Below, piece by piece: positions 1-5,592 of a stretch of 9,145 nt of DNA; within the stretch, counting starts at the first letter, position 1; each line of letters begins with the position of its first letter. The stretch is from Clostridiales bacterium (GTDB taxonomy: Bacteria; Bacillota_A; Clostridia; Christensenellales; Aristaeellaceae): positions 1 through 9,145 of the forward strand of contig JAAYZL010000219.1 in the NCBI GenBank assembly GCA_012514855.1. The letters are read 5' to 3'. Below the pieces are notes generated by a model. That model was not told the origin of the DNA. It searched no databases and saw only the letters and a list, made by a program, of their open reading frames with translations. Position numbers and translations under genes: made by a program.

Positions 1-684
1 GCCCGGCTCCGGGGTGCCGGTTCCGGGGAAGCACGAGGGGTCGAGCACGTCGAGGTCGAGCGTGAAGTAGACCGGGCGGCCCCCGATCCTCTCCAGCGCC
101 TCCGAGAAGGCCGAGAGGTCGAACCGGTGGAGCTCGGTGTGCCCGCGCGCGAAGGCGAATTCGTCCCGGTCGCCGGAGCGTATGCCGAACTGGAAGATGC
201 GCCCGTCGCCGGCCATGTCCCACACGCGGCGCATCACGGAGGCGTGCGAGAGCGGCTCGCCGACATATTCCTCGCGCAGGTCGGCGTGGGCGTCGAAGTG
301 CACGAAGGCGATGTCCGGGTATCTCCGGACCGCGGCGCGCGCCGCTGCGAGCGTCACGAGGTGCTCCCCGCCGAGCAGGAACGGAATTTTGCCGTCGGAC
401 AATATCTCCGCCGCCGCCACCTCGACGATCTCCAGCGCGCGCTCGGCGCTCCCGAACGGAAGCTCGAGGTCGCCCGCGTCGAACACGGCGCAGTCGAACA
501 GATCCCTGTCGGCATACGGCGAGTAGGTCTCGATTCCGAAGGACTCCGCGCGGATCGCGGCCGGGCCGAAGCGCGCGCCGGGGCGGAAGGAGGTCGTGCC
601 GTCGAACGGCGCGCCGAACAGCGCGACGCGCGCCTCGTCGTATCCGGCCGTGCAGCCGACGAAGGTTTGAACTTTATTCTTCAT
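1..684 (-). CDS. speB: Agmatinase, ureohydrolase family (3' end cut by window)
   Basis: It hydrolyses agmatine to putrescine and urea in the cytoplasm, using two Mn ions. The visible 228 residues carry the ureohydrolase metal ligands in order: GGEH (His108), DAHAD (Asp131, His133, Asp135) and DLDVLDP (Asp210, Asp212), followed by the GTGTPEPG loop at the window edge. SHASVMRR (146-153) matches the bacterial agmatinase type rather than arginase. Family members are about 290-310 aa, so roughly 60-80 residues lie outside. The ATG at 684 overlaps the end of speE by 11 bases, so translation is probably coupled; a purine-rich AGAGGG abuts the ATG and a GGAG lies 13 nt upstream. The speE-speB order is the one known from Bacillus subtilis. 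Its presence argues that the decarboxylase two genes upstream acts on arginine. The family call is firm; substrate is inferred from motif and context. Confidence 0.95.
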   Translation of the reverse strand, partial: MKNKVQTFVGCTAGYDEARVALFGAPFDGTTSFRPGARFGPAAIRAESFGIETYSPYADRDLFDCAVFDAGDLELPFGSAERALEIVEVAAAEILSDGKIPFLLGGEHLVTLAAARAAVRRYPDIAFVHFDAHADLREEYVGEPLSHASVMRRVWDMAGDGRIFQFGIRSGDRDEFAFARGHTELHRFDLSAFSEALERIGGRPVYFTLDLDVLDPSCFPGTGTPEPG

Positions 685-1531
685 CCCTCTTCAGCATCTC
701 CTCGACGTAATTGGGCAGCGCGAACGCTCCCCGGTGGATGTTCACATTGTAGTACCGCGTGCGGATGCCCAGCCTCTTCCACGCCTCGCCGTCCAGGTCG
801 CGCACGGGGTGCAGGCCCTTCGAGGCGAACCCGAACAGCCAGTGGCCGGACGGATAGGTCGGGATGTGCGCCTGATACACCTTGCCGATCGGGAAGGCCG
901 AGAGAATGCGGCGGTGGGCGAAGCGCATGGCCTTCGCGTCCTCGCGGTAGAAGGGGCTCTCGTGCTGGTTGACGAGTATGCCCTTTTCCGTGAGCGCCTT
1001 CAGGCAGTTCCCGTAGAATTCCTTCGTGAACAGCACCTCGCCGGGGCCGGAGGGGTCGGTGGAGTCCACGAGCACGAGGTCGTAGGCGTTTTCCGCGCGG
1101 CGGACGAATTTCAGCCCGTCCGCGTAGACGAGGTTGACGCGCGGGTCGGAGAAGCCGATCGCCGTCAGCGGGAGGAACTCCCTGCAGACCTCGACCACGC
1201 GGCGGTCGATCTCGACGATGTCGATTTTCTCGATGGACGGATACTTCGAGAGCTCGCGCGCGACGCCGCCGTCCCCCGCGCCGACGACGAGTATGCGCCT
1301 GATCGCGGGGTTGACCGCCATCGGCACGTGCGCGATCATCTCGTGGTAGATGAACTCGTCGCGCTCGGTGAGCATCAGCACCCCGTCCAGCGTCAGAAAG
1401 CGCCCGAACTCCGACGAATCGTAGACCGAGATGCTCTGATAGTCGCTCACCTCGGTGTGGAGCTGGGCCCGCACCTTGATAGAGAGCTTGACGCCCGGCG
1501 CGTGGTATTCGCTGTACCAAAGATCGTCCAT
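674..1531 (-). CDS. speE: Spermidine synthase (polyamine aminopropyltransferase)
   Basis: It transfers the aminopropyl group of decarboxylated SAM to putrescine, giving spermidine and methylthioadenosine. The 285 residues match the usual length of about 280. Visible landmarks are an N-terminal beta region, YHEM (62-65), the nucleotide-binding loop VVGAGDGG (82-89; the first Gly-Gly-Gly of most homologues is Gly-Ala-Gly here), VEID (106-109) binding the cosubstrate, and the active-site segment DSTDPSGPGE (156-165) with catalytic Asp156. Two ends are close: the ATG at 1531 follows the TAA of the decarboxylase gene with no spacer, and a GGAGGG ribosome site sits inside the end of that gene. The 3' end overlaps speB. 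Pathway partners SpeD, the decarboxylase and SpeB are all in the same operon. Strict preference for putrescine over cadaverine or agmatine cannot be read from the sequence. Confidence 0.96.
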   Translation of the reverse strand: MDDLWYSEYHAPGVKLSIKVRAQLHTEVSDYQSISVYDSSEFGRFLTLDGVLMLTERDEFIYHEMIAHVPMAVNPAIRRILVVGAGDGGVARELSKYPSIEKIDIVEIDRRVVEVCREFLPLTAIGFSDPRVNLVYADGLKFVRRAENAYDLVLVDSTDPSGPGEVLFTKEFYGNCLKALTEKGILVNQHESPFYREDAKAMRFAHRRILSAFPIGKVYQAHIPTYPSGHWLFGFASKGLHPVRDLDGEAWKRLGIRTRYYNVNIHRGAFALPNYVEEMLKRDEE

Positions 1532-2977
1532 TTATCTTCCCTCCAGAACGTTGAGCCGGCTCGCGTCCATCGCTTCGGGCCCCGTGATCACGCAGCCCTT
1601 CTCCTTGGCGTAGCGTATATACGCGGCGATCTCGCGCGTGATCCTCTCGCCCGGCGCGAGGATCGGTATGCCGGGCGGATAGCTCATGACGAACTCGCCG
1701 GAAATCTCGCCCGCGCACTCCGCGAGGGGCAGACTCCTCTTCGGCGCGTAGAATGCCCGCTGCGGGCTTAATTCGACCGCGGGGCTCAAGTACTCCGTCT
1801 CCAGCATGCCCGCTTTGTCGCGCTTGTAGAGGCGGCGCACCTCCGCGAGGGCGCTCACGAGCCGCTCGATATTCTTCCGCTTGTCGCCCACCGAGATGTA
1901 GGCCAGGATGTTTCCGAGGTCCCCGAACTCGATCTGTATGTCGAATCTGTCCCGGAGGATGTCGTGAACCTCGATGCCGGCGAGCCCGAGCTCGAGCGTG
2001 TTGACGGAGAGCTTCGTCTCGTCGAAGTCGAAGATGCTGTCGCCGTTCACGATCTCCCGGCCGTAGGCGTAGTAGTCGCCGATCTCGTTGATCTCGCCGC
2101 GCGCGTAGCCCGCGAAGCGCTTGACCTTTTCAAAGAGCTCTCCGCCCCCGAGCGCAAGGTTGCGGCGCGAGATGTCGAGGCTGGAGAGCAGCAGGTACGA
2201 GCCGCTCGTCGTCTGCGCCAGGTTGATGACCTGGCGGACGTAGTGCGCGTTGACGCCGACCCCGCAAAGCAGGAGCGAGCTTTGCGTCAGCGACCCGCCG
2301 GACTTGTGCATCGAGACCGCCGACATGTCCGCCCCCGCCGCCATCGCGGAGACGGGCAGGTCGGACCCGAAGTACAAATGCGTGCCGTGCGCCTCGTCCG
2401 CGAGCACGCGCATGCCCCTCTCGTGCGCGAGCTTAACGATCGAGCGGACGTCCGAGCACACGCCGTAGTAGGTGGGGTTGTTGACGAAGACCGCCTTCGC
2501 GTCCGGGTTCCCGGCGATCGCGCGCTCGACGTCTCCGACGCGCATGCCCAGCGCGATGCCCAACTGCCCGTGCGTCCGGGGATTTACGTAGACGGGCAGC
2601 GCGCCGCAAAGCACCAGCGCGTTGATGACCGACTGGTGGACGTTCCGCGGCAAGATGATCTTCTCCCCCGCCTTCACGGACGAGAGGATCATCGCCTGCA
2701 CCGCGGAGGTGGTGCCGCCGACCATGAAAAACGAATGGGCCGCCGAGAACGCCTCCGCCGCGAGCGCCTCCGCGTCCCGGATGACGCCCGTCGGGTGGCA
2801 GAGGTTGTCGAGCGGCTTCATGGAGTTGACGTCGACCGACAGGCACTTTTCGCCCAGAAACTCCAAGAGCGCCGGATTCCCCTTGCCCCGCTTGTGGCCC
2901 GGCACGTCGAAGGGCACGAGCCGGGTGTTCTTCATCTCCTCCAGCGCCTCGTAGATGGGCGCGCGGCTCTGATCCAA
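1532..2977 (-). CDS. speA: Fold-I Orn/Lys/Arg decarboxylase, probably arginine decarboxylase
   Basis: It is a PLP-dependent amino acid decarboxylase; with agmatinase in the same operon the likely reaction is arginine to agmatine. The 481-aa product resembles the short Bacillus SpeA/YaaO class, which lacks the response-regulator-like wing domain of the roughly 710-750 aa enterobacterial enzymes. Landmarks are FDVPGHKRG (23-31), the GGTTS phosphate-binding loop (87-91), DEAHGTH (194-200, Asp194 for the PLP ring nitrogen and His197) and SMHKSGGSLTQSS (222-234) with Lys225 as Schiff-base lysine, then the C-terminal domain ending near residue 481. The start is TTG at 2977: a very strong AAAAGGGGGG lies 6 nt upstream, and the reading QSRAPIYEAL fits family N-termini. 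The open frame continues upstream to 3940 but only through the repeat and antisense to nothing recognisable. Lysine decarboxylation to cadaverine is the main alternative, so the symbol is provisional. Confidence 0.9.
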   Translation of the reverse strand: MDQSRAPIYEALEEMKNTRLVPFDVPGHKRGKGNPALLEFLGEKCLSVDVNSMKPLDNLCHPTGVIRDAEALAAEAFSAAHSFFMVGGTTSAVQAMILSSVKAGEKIILPRNVHQSVINALVLCGALPVYVNPRTHGQLGIALGMRVGDVERAIAGNPDAKAVFVNNPTYYGVCSDVRSIVKLAHERGMRVLADEAHGTHLYFGSDLPVSAMAAGADMSAVSMHKSGGSLTQSSLLLCGVGVNAHYVRQVINLAQTTSGSYLLLSSLDISRRNLALGGGELFEKVKRFAGYARGEINEIGDYYAYGREIVNGDSIFDFDETKLSVNTLELGLAGIEVHDILRDRFDIQIEFGDLGNILAYISVGDKRKNIERLVSALAEVRRLYKRDKAGMLETEYLSPAVELSPQRAFYAPKRSLPLAECAGEISGEFVMSYPPGIPILAPGERITREIAAYIRYAKEKGCVITGPEAMDASRLNVLEGR

Positions 2978-2983
2978 CGCCGT

Positions 2984-2993
2984 CCCCCCTTTT
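2984..2993 (-). promoter_or_regulatory. Strong ribosome binding site fixing a TTG start
   Basis: On the minus strand AAAAGGGGGG stands 6 nt before TTG (2975-2977). No ATG or GTG with a comparable site precedes the conserved N-terminal residues of the decarboxylase, so this site decides the start. The purine run is unusually G-rich, possibly offsetting the weak start codon. Confidence 0.7.
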
Positions 2994-3007
2994 CGTGATT
3001 CGGATGT

Positions 3008-3105
3008 CAAAAGTCCATTTTGCGGGATTGAGCCACAACATATTGCGCAGACAATCGGAAACGAGCCCAATATGTTGTGGCGCCGAGGATGGAAATGGAC
3101 TTTTG
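3008..3105. repeat. Nested two-arm inverted repeat between speD and the decarboxylase gene
   Basis: The outer arms 3008-3020 and 3093-3105 are perfectly complementary (CAAAAGTCCATTT, 13 bp). The inner arms 3032-3045 and 3068-3081 are also perfect (GCCACAACATATTG, 14 bp). The two arms on each side are separated by exactly 11 nt (3021-3031 and 3082-3092), but those two spacers do not pair with each other. The centre is a 22-nt loop (3046-3067). Thus both strands read the same arm-N11-arm pattern. In the speD mRNA it would fold into two stacked helices with an 11x11 internal loop, starting 9 nt after the speD stop codon. No clean T-tract follows, so it is not a standard terminator. It may be an mRNA stability or processing element, a paired protein-binding site, or a small mobile or repeated element; no target-site duplication is evident. 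Confidence 0.9.
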
Positions 3106-3114
3106 GCACCCTCG

Positions 3115-3882
3115 TTATTCGTAGATGTTCGCCCCGCTGAAGATCTCGATCATCTCGCGGCGGAGCGCGCTCGTGATGTTGAGCCTGAGCTTCGGCGGAA
3201 TCTCGTAGACGTCGGAGTTGAACAGGTAATTCTGAAGCGCGATGTCCTTGATCAGCATCTTCGTGTGGAAGATGTTCGACTGATAGACGTTCACGTCGAT
3301 CACGTCGTACTTCTCGAGCGTGCGGTCGTCGATATACTCCTGAATCGAGGTCATCGAGTGGTCCATGAACAGCTTTTTCCCGCGCAGGTCGCGCGTAAAG
3401 CCGCGCACGCGGTAGTCGATGGTGATGATGTCCGAGTCGAAGGACGCGAGCAGCAGGTCGAGCGTCGAGAGCGGCGTGATCTCCCCGCAGGTGGCGACGT
3501 CGATGTCGACGCGGAAGGTCGCGATCGAGGTCTCGGGGTGGTACTCCGGGTAGGTGTGCACCGCTACGTGGCTCTTGTCCATGTGCCCGACGACCGTCTC
3601 GCCGGAGCGGTTTTTCGCCATCGACTCCTCGGCGATCAAAAACGTCACGCTCGCGCCCTGCGGCTCGTAGTCCTGCCTCGAGATGTTCAGAACGATCGCG
3701 CCGATCATCCCGGTCAGCTCCTCGAGAATGGCCGTGAGCCGCTCGGAGTTGTACTGCTCGTTGATGTATTTGATGTAGTCCTGCTGCTCGCGCGCGGACT
3801 TCGCGTAGCAGATATCGTAGATGTTGAAGCTCAGCGACTTCGTGAGGTTGTTGAACCCGTACAGTTTCAGCTTTTCCGCCAT
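3115..3882 (-). CDS. speD: S-adenosylmethionine decarboxylase proenzyme, E. coli-type
   Basis: It decarboxylates SAM to the aminopropyl donor used by SpeE. The 255-aa proenzyme is of the long E. coli type (about 264 aa), not the roughly 125-aa Bacillus/archaeal type. Self-cleavage is expected in MDKSHVAVHTYPE (101-113), between Lys103 and Ser104, where Ser104 becomes the pyruvoyl cofactor. The active-site Cys is Cys132 in ATCGEITPLS. Further strong identities with the E. coli protein are TIDYRVRGFTRD, VDVNVYQ and NIFHTKML. The ATG at 3882 is chosen because GGAGGCGGAGAG precedes it and MAEKLKLYGFNNL fits the family N-terminus. An in-frame ATG at 3984 would add 34 residues encoded by the terminator hairpin and GC-rich leader, which is implausible. 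It is the first gene of the polyamine operon and lies directly behind a structured leader ending in a terminator, so its expression is probably set by attenuation. Confidence 0.96.
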   Translation of the reverse strand: MAEKLKLYGFNNLTKSLSFNIYDICYAKSAREQQDYIKYINEQYNSERLTAILEELTGMIGAIVLNISRQDYEPQGASVTFLIAEESMAKNRSGETVVGHMDKSHVAVHTYPEYHPETSIATFRVDIDVATCGEITPLSTLDLLLASFDSDIITIDYRVRGFTRDLRGKKLFMDHSMTSIQEYIDDRTLEKYDVIDVNVYQSNIFHTKMLIKDIALQNYLFNSDVYEIPPKLRLNITSALRREMIEIFSGANIYE

Positions 3883-3900
3883 TTCTCTCCGCCTCCGCAA

Positions 3901-3935
3901 TAAAAAAGATGTACACAGCAGACTGTGGTACATCT
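3901..3935 (-). terminator. Intrinsic terminator / attenuator just before speD
   Basis: Read on the minus strand, AGATGTAC (bulged C) ACAG pairs with CTGT-GTACATCT around the tetraloop TCTG: 12 bp with a single bulge, followed at once by TTTTTTATT. It ends 19 nt upstream of the speD ATG, and the speD ribosome site lies in between. No promoter can fit downstream, so speD transcription from the 4248-4277 promoter must read through it. This is the geometry of a transcription attenuator. A helix of 3942-3947 with 3895-3900 (TTGCGG with CCGCAA) could also close around it and cover part of the ribosome site. Confidence 0.85.
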
Positions 3936-4000
3936 CGCAATTTGCGGCCTCGGACAGGCGCGCCGCGCCGCCCGCCGCCTTCATCCGTTAGAGTCTATAC

Positions 4001-4219
4001 AGTAAGAACTTACTTTTACCACTCTTATTGACCGTTTCACAAGCGTGTACCGGGTACACTTGGTTATGAAGTAACCAACTGGCTGTTAAGCAGCCAACTC
4101 ATAAAATTTGCGCTCTGAACGCAATCAATAACGCAGGGCGCCGCCCTACCCTCGGCGGTTGACCCGGCTGTCCGCATGGCCTTTGCTCCGCCCTCGGGCG
4201 AAACGGGTCAGTAAGTTCT
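4001..4219 (-). ncRNA. Candidate structured leader RNA of the polyamine operon
   Basis: This is the core of a leader of about 360 nt from the promoter at 4248-4277 to speD. A perfect 10-bp helix, 4210-4219 with 4005-4014 (AGAACUUACU with AGUAAGUUCU in the minus-strand RNA), closes the domain. Directly stacked inside it is 4204-4209 with 4161-4166 (GACCCG/CGGGUC), which encloses the hairpin 4189-4200. Then come hairpins at 4141-4158 (5 bp), 4108-4124 (5-6 bp), 4080-4096, 4060-4078 and 4045-4059. An extra hairpin, 4221-4234, precedes the domain. The 3' closing strand can instead form a local hairpin 4001-4014. I do not recognise the family: no T-box, lysine, SAM or cobalamin riboswitch signature was found. 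Large unlinked RNAs such as raiA have comparable size and complexity, but I cannot confirm a match. Several loops have an extra G-U pair on the plus strand, so the strand is supported by the promoter and terminator rather than by the folding. Confidence 0.6.
4061..4098. repeat. Two tandem 19-nt hairpin repeats with compensatory changes
   Basis: Units 4061-4079 (TGGTTATGAAGTAACCAAC) and 4080-4098 (TGGCTGTTAAGCAGCCAAC) share 14 of 19 bases. Four of the five differences form two compensatory pairs: unit position 4 with 14 (T-A to C-G) and position 6 with 12 (A-T to G-C). The fifth lies in the loop. Each unit is a 6-bp hairpin. The pattern indicates selection on pairing within an RNA, or on dyad symmetry of a DNA-binding site. 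Confidence 0.85.
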
Positions 4220-4247
4220 CGCCGCGAAAGCGGCTTGAAGCAGTTGC

Positions 4248-4277
4248 ATGATAATATATCGGGTCGCCCATTGTCAA
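4248..4277 (-). promoter_or_regulatory. Consensus vegetative promoter for the speD leader
   Basis: On the minus strand a perfect TTGACA (4272-4277) is followed either by TATCAT (4248-4253, 18-nt spacer, 5 of 6 matches) or by TATTAT (4251-4256, 15-nt spacer). The region around the -10 is AT-rich in a GC-rich neighbourhood. Transcription would start near 4241-4244 and run through the leader into speD. It lies beyond the terminator of the upstream operon, so the polyamine operon is independently transcribed. Confidence 0.75.
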
Positions 4278-4374
4278 GTAATTTTTGTGTTTCCACCCGT
4301 TTTCATGCGGCGGCAGGGCGGCGCGGGGAGATTTTACATTCGCGCTCCCACGGCGGTCGCCCTGACCAGGGATA
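4278..4374. other. Spacer between upstream terminator and promoter
   Basis: It holds only a short perfect hairpin CCCTG-AC-CAGGG at 4360-4371 and a weak GGGAG/CTCCC dyad further left. I see no convincing gene: the open frames crossing it have no ribosome site, and one of them overlaps the terminator and promoter. Confidence 0.5.
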
Positions 4375-4431
4375 AAGAAAAAAAGAAGCAGTGGTTTCCG
4401 CCCAACTTCAAGGAGTTCGGATAGCACTGCT
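4375..4431 (-). terminator. Intrinsic terminator of the transporter/hydrolase operon
   Basis: Nine nucleotides after the TGA of the reductase-like gene, the minus strand reads AGCAGTG (4425-4431), a 31-nt interior, CACTGCT (4387-4393), then a T-rich run TCTTTTTTTCTTT. The interior adds TCCG/CGGA and AACT/AGTT pairs, giving a long interrupted stem. It separates this operon from the polyamine leader. Confidence 0.85.
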
Positions 4432-4440
4432 GTTTCAGAA

Positions 4441-5592
4441 TCACTCAAACAATTCGGCTGCCTTTTTCATGCGCTTCACAATCGGAACGTGGAACGGGCA
4501 GTTTTTCTCGCAGCGCCCACATTCCATGCACTCGCCAGCCCTATGCTCCAAGGCGCGATAGTGCTCGCGCAATGTCGGCGAGGCCGCGCCGGAGAGAAGG
4601 GCTATGTCCAGGTATTTGCTCACCTGCGCGATGTTGATTTTCGCCGAGCAGGGCAGGCAATGGTTGCAGTACATGCAGCGGCCGTCCATGCGGAACCTGG
4701 GCTGAGAGGCAAAGACGAAAGAGTAGTCCGTTTCCTCCGGAGGCGTGCTTTCATAGGCGAGGCAATCCTCCACCTCCGCCTCCGACTGCATGCCGATCAA
4801 CACGCTGGACACCGCCGGGCGATCGAGCGCGTAGCGTATACATTGCCGGGCGGTCATGGCGCGGCTGAAGGGGGTCGCTGACTCGGACAACAGCATGCCC
4901 GCGCCGAGGCACTTCATCGCAGTAATCCCGATGCCCGCCTGCGCGCAGTAGCGATACAGTTCTTCACGGACGCGGTTGATGCCGTTGTCCAGCGGTACGC
5001 CGTCGAACAGATCGCTTTGCAGCGCGCGCGGTCGGGGGGATTTCTCGCTGAGCACGTCGTAAGCGGGATTGATGCTGAACAGCAACATGTCGAGCAGGCC
5101 GGACTTCGCCGCCTTCAACGCCCAGACCGGGTTGTGGCTGGACAAGCCCAGCTTGCGAATGACCCCCTTGTCCTTGAGCGAAAGCGCGTATGCCAGGATG
5201 TCGCCTTGAAAGACGGCGTTGAAATCCTCCTCGCCGTCGATCAGATGGATAACGCCGATGTCAATGTAATCGGTGCGGAAGCGAGCGAGAAGATCCTCAA
5301 AATGCGCTTTGACCTCGCCAATCTCCAGCGTTCGGCCGTACTGGCCGTCCTTCCAGACGGAGCGCAAGTGGCCCTGCACGCACATCTTTTCCCGGCGGCC
5401 CTCCAGCGCGCGCCCCAGGTTGCTGCGCACCTCGGGATTGGACATAAAGCAGTCCAGGATATTGACGCCGCCCGCCATCGCCCTGTCCACGACCGCTTTG
5501 ACGGTTCGGGAATCCTTGCCCTCCAGATACTCGCCCCCAAGGCCGATTTCCGAGACCTTGAAGCCCGTCCTGCCCAAATCCCGATAAATCAT
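4441..5592 (-). CDS. Aldo/keto reductase-like protein with C-terminal 2x[4Fe-4S] domain, atypical active site
   Basis: The first ~290 residues follow the aldo/keto reductase TIM barrel of the ferredoxin-linked group (COG1453 type): start YRDLGRTGFKVSEIGLGG (3-20), YIDIGVIHLID (109-119), LGLSSHN (148-154) and SSVLIGMQS (262-270). The C-terminus has two cysteine sets, Cys306/309/312/315 and Cys355/358/361/365 followed by Pro366, typical of two [4Fe-4S] clusters. Of the usual Asp-Tyr-Lys-His tetrad, Asp47 and His116 are present. No tyrosine exists between residues 22 and 85, and the Lys position (VQGH, residues 72-75) appears to be His75. Classical NADPH carbonyl reduction is therefore doubtful; electron transfer or a different redox reaction is possible. 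The length of 383 fits the family. The ATG at 5592 overlaps the TGA of the upstream gene (ATGA), and this is the last gene of its operon. Confidence 0.88.
   Translation of the reverse strand: MIYRDLGRTGFKVSEIGLGGEYLEGKDSRTVKAVVDRAMAGGVNILDCFMSNPEVRSNLGRALEGRREKMCVQGHLRSVWKDGQYGRTLEIGEVKAHFEDLLARFRTDYIDIGVIHLIDGEEDFNAVFQGDILAYALSLKDKGVIRKLGLSSHNPVWALKAAKSGLLDMLLFSINPAYDVLSEKSPRPRALQSDLFDGVPLDNGINRVREELYRYCAQAGIGITAMKCLGAGMLLSESATPFSRAMTARQCIRYALDRPAVSSVLIGMQSEAEVEDCLAYESTPPEETDYSFVFASQPRFRMDGRCMYCNHCLPCSAKINIAQVSKYLDIALLSGAASPTLREHYRALEHRAGECMECGRCEKNCPFHVPIVKRMKKAAELFE

Noticed and set aside
127..2998. Long plus-strand open frames opposite the spe genes, such as 734-1771 and 1964-2998
   Set aside because: They are antisense shadows of highly conserved enzymes in GC-rich DNA; their translations are rich in Arg, Val, Asp and His with no family features.
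3008..3105. Nested inverted repeat as an intrinsic terminator of speD
   Set aside because: There is no T-run after the last arm on the minus strand beyond a short CTTTTG, and genes of the same pathway follow.
3008..3105. CRISPR array or insertion sequence
   Set aside because: Only one inverted pair is present, with no regular direct repeats, no transposase reading frame and no evident target-site duplication.
2978..3940. In-frame upstream extension of the decarboxylase reading frame, giving about 800 residues
   Set aside because: It runs through the inverted repeat and antiparallel-frame to speD coding sequence, shows only Arg/His-rich low-complexity translation, and the family N-terminus begins at the TTG with a strong ribosome site.
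3883..3984. 34-residue N-terminal extension of SpeD from an ATG at 3984
   Set aside because: It would be encoded by the GC-rich leader and the terminator hairpin, has no ribosome site, and is not part of the SpeD family; the ATG at 3882 has a good site.
4001..4234. The structured RNA read from the plus strand
   Set aside because: Some hairpins gain G-U pairs and one loop reads GAAA on that strand, but I see no good plus-strand promoter before 4001 and no clean terminator after 4234, whereas both exist on the minus strand. Not fully excluded.
4208..4249. 13-codon leader peptide starting at the ATG at 4249
   Set aside because: The ATG overlaps the -10 region, so it would not be in the transcript predicted from this promoter, and no ribosome site precedes it.
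4099..4448. Two small minus-strand open frames (65 and 100 codons)
   Set aside because: They start before the promoter or inside the upstream terminator, lack ribosome sites, and cross the base-paired leader; translations are Arg/Pro-rich without any recognisable feature.
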